Shown here: piece after piece, positions 12,123 to 20,398 of the stretch
Layout: each line of letters opens with the position of its first letter
How positions within the stretch are numbered: the first letter of the stretch is position 1
Source: a virus
Reading direction: 5' to 3' (one strand)
IMG/VR virus record: IMGVR_UViG_3300029913_000057
Coordinates: 1 to 38,053 of that record
Length of the DNA stretch: 38,053 bases
Program-made: the position numbers and the translations under genes
Notes under the pieces: generated by a model
The model's database searches: none
The model's input: the letters and a program-made list of their open reading frames with translations, nothing else
What the model was told of the DNA's origin: nothing

Positions 12123-13405
12123 ACATCGAATTCCCCTCAAAGCTTCGCCCGTTATGGGAGTCGCACCGATTCAAAAATATCTGGGGCGGTAGAGACGGCG
12201 CGAAATCTTGGAACGTGGCGCGATATCTGCTTGAAATCGGGGCAGTTGGCACGGAATTTATAGTGTGCGCCCGTGAAAACATGAACTCGATTGCCGATTC
12301 CTGCCACCGAACGCTTGTTTCCCAGATCAGCATGATGGGCATGGGCGATCAGTATGTGGTGGAAAAGGCTAAAATCTGGCATAAAACCACAAAAACTGAG
12401 TTTGTTTTCAAGGGTTTGCGTCATAATCCCGACGCAATTAAATCACTCGAAGGTGCCACAAAACTATGGGTCGAGGAAGCGCAGAGTGTATCCAAGGACT
12501 CGTGGGACAAGAGCATCCCGACCATCCGTCGCCCCGGTTCTGAGATCATCCTAACGTGGAACCCTGAGCTAGAGACCGACGACACATGGCGGCGGTTCAT
12601 GGTCAATCCGCCGCCTAATACTGTTGCGATCAACATGAATTTCTCGGACAACCCTTGGGCGTCTGAGGTTCTGCGCGCTGAGCGTGAAAAACTAGAAGTA
12701 GAAGACCCTGATGAATATGCGCACATTTGGCTAGGACAGCCCCGGCGCACGGTTGTCGGAGGAATCTACGCCGCGGAGTTCCGCAAGGTGGACGCAGAGA
12801 GCCGAATTACGCGCGTTCCCTACGATCCGTCGCGCCCGGTGCATACCTGCTGGGATCTTGGTTGGGGCGATCTGGTGGCGATCTGGATGTTTCAGAGCGC
12901 GCCGTTCGAGTGGCGCTTTATCGACTACATTGAGGGAAACAACCGCGATGTGGGGTCTTTTGTGCGTGAATTGCAGGATCGTCCCTACGTGTGGGGAACC
13001 GATTACCTCCCGTGGGACGCGGCTAGCACAGGCAGACTGGCGACGGGAAAGAGCGTAGAGGCCGTCATGCGCGGCCTGGGGCGCAAGGTGCAGGTGGTAC
13101 CGCAGAACCTCATTCATGTTGGGATCGAGGCCGTGCGTAGAATGCTCCCACTATGCTGGTTCGACATTGACAAGTGCGCGGACGGGCTCCAGGCCCTCAG
13201 GCATTACCGCTATGGCGAGATTAAGGTGCTGAGCACGCCTGACCACCGCACGCCCACCCGTGATCCGGTTCACGACTGGGCCTCACATACTGCCGACTCG
13301 CTCAGGACTGGAGCAATGGGAGTGGAGAGCGCAAACAGTGGTAGAGAAGTTGAAAGGCATGTCTCGCAGCCTATTTATCAAGGTCAAGATGGGTGGATGT
13401 CGTGA
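12119..13405 (+). CDS. terL: Terminase large subunit
   Basis: 428 residues from ATG 12119. ATPase part: Walker A variant WGGRDGAKSW (22-31), Walker B KLWVEEAQ (115-122) with the catalytic Glu pair, and the coupling motif LTWNPE near 145. Nuclease part: CWDLGWGD at about 243, DYLPWDAAST at about 300 and HDWASHTADSLRT at about 384 carry the acidic residues of the RNase H-like fold. It belongs to the Terminase_3 (PBSX) type. It packages DNA into proheads by headful cutting. A longer frame upstream lies inside terS. Confidence 0.93.
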   Translation: MNIEFPSKLRPLWESHRFKNIWGGRDGAKSWNVARYLLEIGAVGTEFIVCARENMNSIADSCHRTLVSQISMMGMGDQYVVEKAKIWHKTTKTEFVFKGLRHNPDAIKSLEGATKLWVEEAQSVSKDSWDKSIPTIRRPGSEIILTWNPELETDDTWRRFMVNPPPNTVAINMNFSDNPWASEVLRAEREKLEVEDPDEYAHIWLGQPRRTVVGGIYAAEFRKVDAESRITRVPYDPSRPVHTCWDLGWGDLVAIWMFQSAPFEWRFIDYIEGNNRDVGSFVRELQDRPYVWGTDYLPWDAASTGRLATGKSVEAVMRGLGRKVQVVPQNLIHVGIEAVRRMLPLCWFDIDKCADGLQALRHYRYGEIKVLSTPDHRTPTRDPVHDWASHTADSLRTGAMGVESANSGREVERHVSQPIYQGQDGWMS

Positions 13406-13430
13406 TATTTTCGTGTTGCGTATTTCTTGG

Positions 13431-13439
13431 TGGTATGAT
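13431..13439 (+). promoter_or_regulatory. Possible internal late promoter, extended -10
   Basis: TGGTATGAT between terL and the next gene; the wider CTTGGTGGTATGAT resembles CTTGTGGTAGAAT before the lysozyme gene. No clear -35 is present. The next good start (13462) lies 22 bases on and has a ribosome site (GAGGTG), so here the transcript would have a leader. Confidence 0.35.
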
Positions 13440-13461
13440 TTCACCAGCATGAGGTGTTGAG

Positions 13462-13788
13462 ATGGACGAAGTAGTAGAAACAGCCGCTCCCGTTGAAAGC
13501 TCCGATCCGGAGGCAGCACCCGCTCCCAGCGTTCCCGCGGTTGAACCTGCGCCCGTTTCGACAATCCAGGATACTCCTGCCGAACAGGACGCTCTCGCTG
13601 TGCCGGTCCCGGACGAAACCGTTCTGACAGGAAAGACAGTGGAGTCCGTTCAGACATACCAGCGGGCCTCCGTGACGGTGATCGACATTCTGGGCACCAA
13701 CGGCGTGCATTATTTTGTCAAGGTCGCCCACAACCAGGCAGAGGTTGGCGGCACTGAAGTGTGGGGCACGGGAGTTCTGCAGGCCTGA
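13462..13788 (+). CDS. Small late protein with a Pro/Ala/Glu-rich head
   Basis: 108 residues. The first 55 are rich in Pro, Ala, Val and Glu (SSDPEAAPAPSVPAVEPAPV), a flexible spacer. The last 50 are beta-forming (ESVQTYQRASVTVIDILGTN, GVHYFVKVAHNQAEVGGTEV). It lies among small structural-type genes between terL and portal. It may be a minor head or decoration protein. Not recognised. Confidence 0.65.
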   Translation: MDEVVETAAPVESSDPEAAPAPSVPAVEPAPVSTIQDTPAEQDALAVPVPDETVLTGKTVESVQTYQRASVTVIDILGTNGVHYFVKVAHNQAEVGGTEVWGTGVLQA

Positions 13789-13789
13789 T

Positions 13790-13942
13790 ATGTGGACAGC
13801 GCCCAAGATTCACGCGATGATGATGAAGGTTGCGCCAGCGCGGCCAGCCGCCAGCCTACGACCGGGCAAGGCAACCGCCGTGCATTCACCATCGCCGCGC
13901 GCATTTGCGGCTGAATCGCAGAGCGGTTACGGGAGAAAATGA
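13790..13942 (+). CDS. Short basic protein beside an HNH insertion (possibly shortened)
   Basis: 50 residues: MWTAPKIHAMMMKVAPARPA, a Pro/Ala/Lys-rich middle, then ESQSGYGRK. The opening and the GYGRK end recall the first half of small basic phage proteins (MKAPKIGAMMM-type) that usually run on for about 40 more residues. Here a stop follows at once and the antisense HNH gene begins six bases later. It may be the remnant of a gene cut by that insertion. Based on memory of the family only. Confidence 0.4.
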   Translation: MWTAPKIHAMMMKVAPARPAASLRPGKATAVHSPSPRAFAAESQSGYGRK

Positions 13943-13947
13943 TGTCG

Positions 13948-14562
13948 CTAGCGGACAGCCCGAGTAAGAGATTGCTCGATGCTCCATCCGAGTTTTCCCA
14001 ATCGCTGATAGATCACGTCAGCGTTTATCCCGGTTCGAGCAGCCCATTGCACAAGGTTGAGGGTCTCTCCTCTCCATGTTATTCGTCGATTGTTTCTTTT
14101 GTTGTTTGCTTGTTCGATGGGCGTAGACCACTTGCAATTTGTAGGTTCATAGTGGCCGTCATTGTTAACTCGGTTAATCGAGTGATTACGAGATGGCCTT
14201 ATCCCCATATCGCTAAGAAATGCCGGGAAACTGCTCCATTCCTCACACACTCGTATTCCCCTTCCGCCATAGTCTGCATAGTCTCCCGACAAAGGATTGA
14301 AGCACCGATCTCGAATTCGACGCCATGTTCTATATTCGACCGATTTCGACATTCCGTGAATAGTTGCTCGGTCTCGGCTCAATTCTCGGCGAACGCATCC
14401 GCAGGATGTCGATGTTCCTCTTCGCAGGGCCTTGGTGTATACTTCAGCCAGTTTTCCGCATCGGCACATGCAGAGCCACTTCGTTTCATGCTTGACTGGA
14501 TCGGCCTGAGAAACCACCGTCCAGAATCCAAATTTTTGGCCGGTAATATCGGTTATTTTCAT
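13948..14562 (-). CDS. HNH-type homing endonuclease with N-terminal zinc ribbon, antisense in the late block
   Basis: 204 residues. Residues 1-58 are a zinc-binding module (DITGQKFGFWTVVSQADPVK, CMCRCGK, TSCGC). The nuclease core follows (YRTWRRIRDRCFNPLSGDYA, YGGRGIRVCEEWSSFPAFLS, then NHSINRVNNDGHYEPTNCKW), with a C-terminal helix-turn-helix-like end (WAARTGINADVIYQRLGKL). It is the same family as 9394-9807 but longer. It runs against the late operon, between 13942 and 14598, with its own promoter. No ribosome site precedes the ATG at 14562. Confidence 0.85.
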   Translation of the reverse strand: MKITDITGQKFGFWTVVSQADPVKHETKWLCMCRCGKLAEVYTKALRRGTSTSCGCVRRELSRDRATIHGMSKSVEYRTWRRIRDRCFNPLSGDYADYGGRGIRVCEEWSSFPAFLSDMGIRPSRNHSINRVNNDGHYEPTNCKWSTPIEQANNKRNNRRITWRGETLNLVQWAARTGINADVIYQRLGKLGWSIEQSLTRAVR

Positions 14563-14568
14563 ATGTCA

Positions 14569-14598
14569 ATCGTACCTGAACTGGGGGGGTAATTTCAA
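14569..14598 (-). promoter_or_regulatory. Promoter of the antisense HNH gene (leaderless)
   Basis: On the minus strand TTGAAA (14598-14593), 18 bases, TACGAT (14574-14569), then TGACAT and the ATG at 14562. The -10 box is six bases from the start codon and no ribosome site exists, so the mRNA should begin at or near the ATG. The run of seven G inside the spacer (14583-14589) also serves as ribosome site for the plus-strand gene at 14598. Confidence 0.6.
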
Positions 14599-14801
14599 TG
14601 GCTAAGTTGACTTCTGAAGAGCGAAACAGGCTACCGTCGAGCGATTTTGCTTTAAGCGGAAGACGCTTTCCAATGCCAGATAAAAGCCACGCAGCCAACG
14701 CGAAGGCCCGTGCCACGCAGATGGTGAAGCGTGGTAAACTCAGCCCAGCCAGCGCCGCAAAGATTCGCGCAAAAGCAGACCGCCTTTTAGGTGAGAAATA
14801 G
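14598..14801 (+). CDS. 67-residue basic protein (DUF6582-like)
   Basis: MAKLTSEERNRLPSSDFALS, then GRRFPMPDKSHAANAKARAT, then a Lys/Arg/Ala-rich helix. The S/T-x-E-E-R-N-x-[IL]-P-S-S-D-F-A-L-x-G-R-[RK]-[FY]-P opening is familiar from small bacterial and phage proteins of unknown role. The ATG has a G7 run eight bases upstream as ribosome site. Basic, probably nucleic-acid-associated, perhaps packaged in the head. Confidence 0.7.
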   Translation: MAKLTSEERNRLPSSDFALSGRRFPMPDKSHAANAKARATQMVKRGKLSPASAAKIRAKADRLLGEK

Positions 14802-14810
14802 GAGATAAAC

Positions 14811-15224
14811 GTGGCAAATTCGCCAGTCGCAGGTCAAAATTCACTTCCACGCGCAGGATGCCATGATGCATCCATGTCCAAGGACCTTCAAGATACATTC
14901 TGCCAGGGAGCGTTTACGTCGCTCACCGGATCGGCAGACCCGCTACCGTTTCCCGGAAATGTCTCTCTCGATGGAACCGGCGTGGATAATCTCACTCTCG
15001 CCACACCGCTTCCTGGAAACCAGCCTGCCGGTGACGATGGAAAGTCTGTTTTCATCGTTGATACTGGTGGCCATGCGCACACGATCACAACCGCAGCGAA
15101 CAAGATCGCCCCCTCGAAGCACATTGCCACGTTTGGCGGAACTGTCGGCAGCAATATCGAGTTGCAAGCCAGAAACGGTATTTGGTATCCCGTTGGCAGC
15201 CCACTCGGCGTGACATTCAGTTAG
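14811..15224 (+). CDS. Beta-rich small structural protein
   Basis: 137 residues. GTG start at 14811 with GGAG six bases upstream. The C-terminal half is beta-structured (DDGKSVFIVDTGGHAHTITT, FGGTVGSNIELQARNGIWYP). That pattern is usual in head decoration or fibre domains of phages. Its place among terL-to-portal genes suggests a minor virion protein. Not assigned to a family. Confidence 0.65.
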   Translation: MANSPVAGQNSLPRAGCHDASMSKDLQDTFCQGAFTSLTGSADPLPFPGNVSLDGTGVDNLTLATPLPGNQPAGDDGKSVFIVDTGGHAHTITTAANKIAPSKHIATFGGTVGSNIELQARNGIWYPVGSPLGVTFS

Positions 15225-15232
15225 GAGGCGTC

Positions 15233-15517
15233 ATGGCGACCAAGACTTTGCAGGTCACGCAAACCGGCAGCGCTATACAGGTTTCGTCTGCGGTTATCTT
15301 TGCGCGCTGGATTCTACTACAGAACACAGCGGCGGCTACGATGACAATTGGCGATGCAACCGTAACGGCAACCAAGGGATACGTAATACCAGCTACCACG
15401 GGTTCCCTTCTACTTCCAGCGCTCGCCGATGTTTCGCAGCACTACGATTTGAGCGATTTCTTTACCATCGGAACCAGCACTCAGGTTCTCAATATCGTCT
15501 ACGATTCAATGACATAA
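15233..15517 (+). CDS. Beta-rich small structural protein
   Basis: 94 residues from ATG 15233 (GGAGG four bases upstream). Ser/Thr/Ala-rich strands throughout (LQVTQTGSAIQVSSAVIFAR, LQNTAAATMTIGDATVTATK, FFTIGTSTQVLNIVYDSMT). It looks like a head decoration or fibre-like unit, similar in style to the previous gene, from which it may have diverged. Unassigned. Confidence 0.65.
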   Translation: MATKTLQVTQTGSAIQVSSAVIFARWILLQNTAAATMTIGDATVTATKGYVIPATTGSLLLPALADVSQHYDLSDFFTIGTSTQVLNIVYDSMT

Positions 15518-15538
15518 TGACATGTGGAGTTAATCGAA

Positions 15539-15835
15539 ATGGCAAAGAAAGAGATTCGCCGCATGGTGATCGAGCCCGCAGAGAACGGCGGGCACACGGT
15601 TTCTCATGAATACAAGCCCATTCAGCGCGAAGGGCGTCACGGCATGAGCGAAAGTTATTTAGAACCCGAGAAACATGTCTTCGGCGCAGACGAGGGGCAC
15701 GAAATGCTGGCGCATGTCGCCAACCATCTGGCGATTCCTGAGCACGAGGAATCCGAGGAAACGCCTGAGATGGAAGCGAAATCGCACCCGGCATCGTTCC
15801 TCAAGGCTGCGCTGAAGGAAAAAAAGGAAGCCTAG
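15539..15835 (+). CDS. Conserved portal-adjacent protein
   Basis: 98 residues from ATG 15539. MAKKEIRRMVIEPAENGGHT, then SHEYKPIQREGRHGMSESYL, EPEKHVFGADEGHEMLAHVA. I recall this sequence type just upstream of portal genes in many podoviruses, where it has no assigned role. His- and Glu-rich, soluble. Ends six bases before the portal start. Confidence 0.72.
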   Translation: MAKKEIRRMVIEPAENGGHTVSHEYKPIQREGRHGMSESYLEPEKHVFGADEGHEMLAHVANHLAIPEHEESEETPEMEAKSHPASFLKAALKEKKEA

Positions 15836-15841
15836 CCCCTC

Positions 15842-17929
15842 ATGGCAGATGCGAACGACAGTGCGACAGTTGATTTCATGGCGACAGCCCGCAAGCGGTT
15901 TGCGGCGGCCGCCGAGGATGAGCGCGAACTGCGCGTCAAGTTCGTGCAGGATCTCAAACTGGCTTCCCCGGATGGCGATGACCAGTGGGACCCGCAGATC
16001 AAGTTGCAACGCGAGATGGCAGGCCGCCCGGCGATGGCCTTCCCGCGCTGCCATACGTTCGTTCAGCAGGTCAGCAATGAGGCCCGCCAGAATAAGCCTC
16101 AGGTTAAGTTTGCGCCGCGACTGGATGCCGACAAGGACACCGCCGAGGTCTACGAGGGCCTAGCACGGTTCATCCAGTACGAATCCAACGCGCAGATCGC
16201 CTACGAAACAGCCATCGAATACAGCGCGGGCGGTTCATTCGGCTACTACCGCTTCCTGACTGAGTATGCGGAAGACGAAGGCGACGAACTCGACCTCAAG
16301 ATTCTCCCCGTCATGGACCCTATGACAGTCTATGGGATCGTTGTTCCCACCTGCTTCAATCGCAAGCCGCGTTTTGCGTTCGTAGTTGAGGAAATCCCCA
16401 AGGAAGAGTACAGGGCGCTTTACGGCGACAGCGAAATGGCTTCGCTCTCGTGGGATTCCGCTTCGCAGCGCGCAGAGGGGTGGGTCGGTTCCGACTCGGT
16501 GCGTATCGCAGAGTACTGGTGGTGCGAAGAGGTAAAGATCAAGGGAAAGCGCCCAAAAACCAAGGTTTTATTCTGCAAAATCAATGGGCTGGAAGAACTT
16601 CCTGATACGCGCACCGAATGGGCAGGTTCTGAAATACCGATTATCCCGGTTCTTGGCAAGCAGATGATTATTGAGGGCAAGCCCCGTCTGTCCTCAGTAG
16701 TTCGCTCGCAGAAATCCGCTCAGCAGATGCTGAATTACGCAAAATCGCGCGTTGCTGAGACGTTGGCGCAGTCTCCGGTGTCGCCATACATGATCGCCGA
16801 GGGCCAAGACGCTGGATACGAGAAGGAATGGGCGACGATCAATACGGTTCCGCGTCCTAGTGTGCATTTCAAAGTCGTTGATATGGCCGGTCGTCCGCTC
16901 CCTGCACCCACGCGCAACACGTTCGAGCCTCCGATTCAGTCGCTTTCTGAGTTCATCGCCCAGGAAGTGGACGATATGAAGGCCACTACGGGCATCTATG
17001 ACGCATCGCTGGGCGCTAAGGGGAACGAGACTACCGGCAGGGCGATTCAGGCCCGCCAGCAGTCCTCCAACCTTACCACCATGCATTTTCTCGATAACCT
17101 GGAGCGCTCATTCCGGCAGGCGGGCGACATTATCGAGGAGATGATCCCCAAGATTTACGACACCGAGCGCGAAGTGACCATTCTCGGCCAGGACGAGAAA
17201 TCCAAGGTGGTAACCATCAACGCGGAGCACACTGACGAAGCCGGAAAGTCGCATCACTACAAGATCGCCGGGAAGCGCGTGCCGCTGGTGGTCACTATGG
17301 GCCGCGCGTATGACTCGAAGCGGATGGAGACGTTCGATTTTGTACAGAATTTGATTCGCTCCGTGCCGACGATGGTCCCGATTCTCGGCGATTTGATGAT
17401 GAAGAATTCGGACATGGCTGGCGCGGATGAAGCAGCCGAGCGGTTGCACAAGATGCTGCCGGCGCAGTTGCAGGACAATGAAAACGCGCTTCCGCCCCAG
17501 GCGCAGGCCGCCGTTGCGCAGGCTCACCAGCAAATGCAGGCCATGCAGGGTGAACTCGCCAAGCTGACAATGGAGAAGCAGGCCAAGCACCTTGAGCACA
17601 TGGGCAAGATGGAAGAGATTGCGGCCAAGGCTCAGGCCGATATGGCGCTCGAGGACAAGAAGTTGCTGACGGCTATCACTGTCGCGGAGATAAACACCAA
17701 GGCGCAGAACGCGGCCGACCGCGAAGCAGATCGCAGGGCGCTTGAGGCGCAGTTCCACGATCAGGCGCATGATGTAGCAATGCAGGCTCAACAGCAACAG
17801 GCCGCGCAGCAGATGCAGCAACAGCAGGCTGCGGCACAGAGCCAACAGAGTTCACAAGATGCGGCGCAGCAGCAAGAGCAGCAAGTAGCACCGCAGCAAA
17901 CCGCTGACCCGGCGCAAGGGGCGAATTGA
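15842..17929 (+). CDS. Portal protein, P22 type
   Basis: 695 residues, close to P22 gp1 (725). It opens with a helical clip (DFMATARKRFAAAAEDEREL) and carries blocks of the P22 portal family: AFPRCHTFVQQVSNEARQNK, FIQYESNAQIAYETAIEYSA with GGSFGYYR, and NETTGRAIQARQQSSNLTTM. Residues after about 560 are Gln-rich coiled coil, matching the barrel extension of P22 portal. It forms the twelve-fold ring through which DNA enters and leaves. The ribosome site is weak, suggesting coupling to the previous gene. Confidence 0.92.
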   Translation: MADANDSATVDFMATARKRFAAAAEDERELRVKFVQDLKLASPDGDDQWDPQIKLQREMAGRPAMAFPRCHTFVQQVSNEARQNKPQVKFAPRLDADKDTAEVYEGLARFIQYESNAQIAYETAIEYSAGGSFGYYRFLTEYAEDEGDELDLKILPVMDPMTVYGIVVPTCFNRKPRFAFVVEEIPKEEYRALYGDSEMASLSWDSASQRAEGWVGSDSVRIAEYWWCEEVKIKGKRPKTKVLFCKINGLEELPDTRTEWAGSEIPIIPVLGKQMIIEGKPRLSSVVRSQKSAQQMLNYAKSRVAETLAQSPVSPYMIAEGQDAGYEKEWATINTVPRPSVHFKVVDMAGRPLPAPTRNTFEPPIQSLSEFIAQEVDDMKATTGIYDASLGAKGNETTGRAIQARQQSSNLTTMHFLDNLERSFRQAGDIIEEMIPKIYDTEREVTILGQDEKSKVVTINAEHTDEAGKSHHYKIAGKRVPLVVTMGRAYDSKRMETFDFVQNLIRSVPTMVPILGDLMMKNSDMAGADEAAERLHKMLPAQLQDNENALPPQAQAAVAQAHQQMQAMQGELAKLTMEKQAKHLEHMGKMEEIAAKAQADMALEDKKLLTAITVAEINTKAQNAADREADRRALEAQFHDQAHDVAMQAQQQQAAQQMQQQQAAAQSQQSSQDAAQQQEQQVAPQQTADPAQGAN

Positions 17930-17937
17930 GGAGAAAG

Positions 17938-18129
17938 ATGCAGCCACATCAGCAACGCGTAGTAGACGAGAAAGCGGAATTATCCGGCAAGCTGTACAAG
18001 TTGGAAACGTTCCATGATACCGCTATTTTTGCTTCTCTACCGCCTGCTGAGCAAACGCGTCTTACGCGCCAGCTCTACATCATGAAGCTTTACGAGCAGG
18101 TTTTGTCTGAGCGCATCGCAGCGTTCTAG
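17938..18129 (+). CDS. Small helical protein (crAss001_48-related type)
   Basis: 63 residues from ATG 17938 (GAGGAG four bases upstream). MQPHQQRVVDEKAELSGKLY, then KLETFHDTAIFASLPPAEQT, then RLYIMKLYEQVLSERI-like end. The Q-R-V-V-x-E-K-x-E-L-x-x-K-x-x-K-L start and Y-x-x-V-L-x-x-R-I end fit a small phage family first named from a crAss-like phage. Two helices, function unknown. Confidence 0.65.
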   Translation: MQPHQQRVVDEKAELSGKLYKLETFHDTAIFASLPPAEQTRLTRQLYIMKLYEQVLSERIAAF

Positions 18130-18171
18130 TAATCACCGGCGCAACCACAGAATTTTCAAGGGGAATCAACC

Positions 18172-19137
18172 ATGGCAACAGAGACGCAAGCGGCATCGTC
18201 ACCCGTCGAAGCAACAGACCCATTCAACGGGCAGTCCCCCACGCTCCACGAGTTCAATTCGTACCGTGCGACAGGGGAAGTCCCGGCCAGATTCGCACCA
18301 GCCGAAGACGCGGACCCGGAACCCGCAGATGAGACACCAGCCGAGGGCGAAGAGCCCGAAACCGCACCGGAAACGGCACCGGAAGACGATCAGGAGCCGC
18401 CCGAGGGCATTGGCAACAAGGCCCGCAGGCGATTCGAGAAGTTGCTCGCTGAAAACAAGGCACTCAAGGCAGCACAGCAGGCCAAACCAGACGTTACCCC
18501 GGTCCCGTCTCCCGCGCCGCAAGCCGCCCAGGTTGCCCCGACAAGTCCAGAGCCGACCGTGAACGACACGAAAGATGATGGAACGCTGAAATATGCGGAC
18601 TATGCTGATTTCGTGAAGGCATTGGGCCGGTGGTCAGCCGAGCAAACTCTCCACGAAGCGCATCAGCGCGAAGTTCAGCAGAGGCAAGTCAGCCAGGTAC
18701 AGGAAAACGTCGAAGATGCCCGCAAACGGTACGGCACCGAGTTTGACTCGGTGATCGAGCCCACTGCAGCAACCATTATGGGAGACAAAACCATTCCCAT
18801 GCAGGTCAAGCAGATGCTGTCAGAATCAGACGTGCTTCCAGAGTTGATTTACACGATTGGGACGGACCAGAAAACCATGAAGGAACTGGAACGACTTTCG
18901 CGTGTGAATCCATCGCAGGCGATTCGTTACATCGCAACTCTCGAAGCTGGTATCCGACTTGAACTTGCTGCCGAACCGAACGCTGCCGCTACTCCTGAGC
19001 CGAAGAAAACCGCCGCCCCGAAACCGCCGTCCCCTGTAAATGGGGCGAGTTCCAGGGCCTTTGACGTGAGCGACGAAAGCCTTTCCCCGGACGACTGGGC
19101 GCGTAAGCGCAACCAGCAACTCGCCAGTAGAAGGTAA
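18172..19137 (+). CDS. Scaffolding protein
   Basis: 321 residues between portal and coat, the usual place. The first 100 residues are acidic and Pro-rich, then a long helix (NKARRRFEKLLAENKALKAA), a Pro-rich linker, and a helical core (AEQTLHEAHQREVQQRQVSQ, KTMKELERLSRVNPSQAIRY). The C-terminal part is basic (WARKRNQQLASRR), as in P22 gp8, whose basic end binds coat. It directs prohead assembly and then leaves. Assignment rests on position and composition. Confidence 0.8.
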   Translation: MATETQAASSPVEATDPFNGQSPTLHEFNSYRATGEVPARFAPAEDADPEPADETPAEGEEPETAPETAPEDDQEPPEGIGNKARRRFEKLLAENKALKAAQQAKPDVTPVPSPAPQAAQVAPTSPEPTVNDTKDDGTLKYADYADFVKALGRWSAEQTLHEAHQREVQQRQVSQVQENVEDARKRYGTEFDSVIEPTAATIMGDKTIPMQVKQMLSESDVLPELIYTIGTDQKTMKELERLSRVNPSQAIRYIATLEAGIRLELAAEPNAAATPEPKKTAAPKPPSPVNGASSRAFDVSDESLSPDDWARKRNQQLASRR

Positions 19138-19160
19138 TCGAGCACTCAGGAGAATTAATC

Positions 19161-20360
19161 ATGGCTAATAGCCTCCTTTCACCGACCATCATTACTCGTG
19201 AAGCACTTCGAATTTTGCACGCCAACCTGAATTTCATTGAGAACTGCGACAAGCAGTATGACAAGCAGTTCGCCAACAGCGGAGCCTCGCCTTCAGGCAA
19301 GATCGGCCCCTCGCTGACCATCCGTATGCCGAACCAGTACACGGTTCGCACCGGCTCGGTCATCAGCGTTCAGGACACCACCGAAACCAGCCAAGTGCTC
19401 ACCGTTTCTACGCAGAAGGGCGTGGACACCAACTTTACCTCCGCAGATCTCTCCCTCACCATCGATGAGTTCAGCGAGCGCTACCTGAAGCCCGCCATGT
19501 CGGTTCTGGCATCGAATATCGAAGCTGATGCATTGAGCATGATGCTGAACGTCTACAACGCCATCGACGACAACGCCAACACGCTCACCTACAAGGACAT
19601 TGCCCTGGGTCGCCGGATGCTCAACCAGAACCTTGCGCCGGATGAGGGCGAGCGGGTAGGCATTCTGACTTCGCAGCATGTGCCCAGCTTCCTCGACGGG
19701 ATCAAGGGACTGTTCAACCCGCAGGAAAGCATTTCGCGTCCGTACCTTACCGGAAAAATCGGCAAGGTGAGCGGGATGAACACCTACGAGAACACGATCA
19801 TCCCCAACTTCCAGAGCGGCACGGCGGCGGCCGCCACCGGCTACACCGCAACATTGGCAAGCGGCAGCGCCACGGCGACACTCGCCGCGGGTTCAGCTAC
19901 ATTCACGGCTGGCGATATCGTCACATTCGCCGGCATTTACGCCGTCCACCCTGAAACCAAGGCCAATCTCGGATACCTGCAGCAGTTCGTGTTCACCGCT
20001 GCCGTAGCCGGGGCCGGCGCGGCCACCATCTCCCCTACTCCGGTAAGCTCTGGAGCCACGCAGAACGTGACCGGCACGCTGACCTCCGGCCTTGCGGTCG
20101 TCAAGGTTGGCGGCGGCGCTTCTGCCCTCTACAACCAGTCGATCCTCTTCCACCCGGAAGCGTTCGCCTTCGTCACCGCCGATCTGATCGACGTATCGAA
20201 GTTCGGCGCATGGGGCGCGCGCGAGGTCATGGACGGCATTTCCATGCGCATCGCTCGGCAGTACGACATCACGAACGACAAAATCCCGTGCAGGATTGAT
20301 GTTTTGTACGGATATCGAACCATCCGTCCCCAGCTTGCTGTGAGAGTTATTGCACAGTAA
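19161..20360 (+). CDS. Major capsid protein, P22 coat family
   Basis: 399 residues, near P22 gp5 (430). AGGAG eight bases before the ATG. The family opening is clear (LLSPTIITREALRILHANLN, then FIENCDKQYDKQFANSG), followed by IGPSLTIRMPNQYTVRTG and FTSADLSLTIDEFSERYLKP. Residues about 220-320 (Gly/Ala/Thr-rich beta) match the position of the inserted I-domain of P22 coat. The end (DITNDKIPCRIDVLYGYRTI) is typical. HK97-fold shell subunit. Confidence 0.93.
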   Translation: MANSLLSPTIITREALRILHANLNFIENCDKQYDKQFANSGASPSGKIGPSLTIRMPNQYTVRTGSVISVQDTTETSQVLTVSTQKGVDTNFTSADLSLTIDEFSERYLKPAMSVLASNIEADALSMMLNVYNAIDDNANTLTYKDIALGRRMLNQNLAPDEGERVGILTSQHVPSFLDGIKGLFNPQESISRPYLTGKIGKVSGMNTYENTIIPNFQSGTAAAATGYTATLASGSATATLAAGSATFTAGDIVTFAGIYAVHPETKANLGYLQQFVFTAAVAGAGAATISPTPVSSGATQNVTGTLTSGLAVVKVGGGASALYNQSILFHPEAFAFVTADLIDVSKFGAWGAREVMDGISMRIARQYDITNDKIPCRIDVLYGYRTIRPQLAVRVIAQ

Positions 20361-20363
20361 CGG

Positions 20364-20392
20364 TTTACCTCCATTCCTTGCTGGTGTATCAT
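20364..20392 (+). promoter_or_regulatory. Promoter of the HNH gene in the head operon (leaderless)
   Basis: TTTACC (20364-20369), 17 bases, TATCAT (20387-20392), then six bases to the ATG at 20399. No ribosome site is present. The -10 to ATG distance equals that before the lysozyme gene and before the antisense HNH gene. The CTTGCTGG preceding it also resembles the other plus-strand sites. Confidence 0.6.
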
Positions 20393-20398
20393 GTCAAT

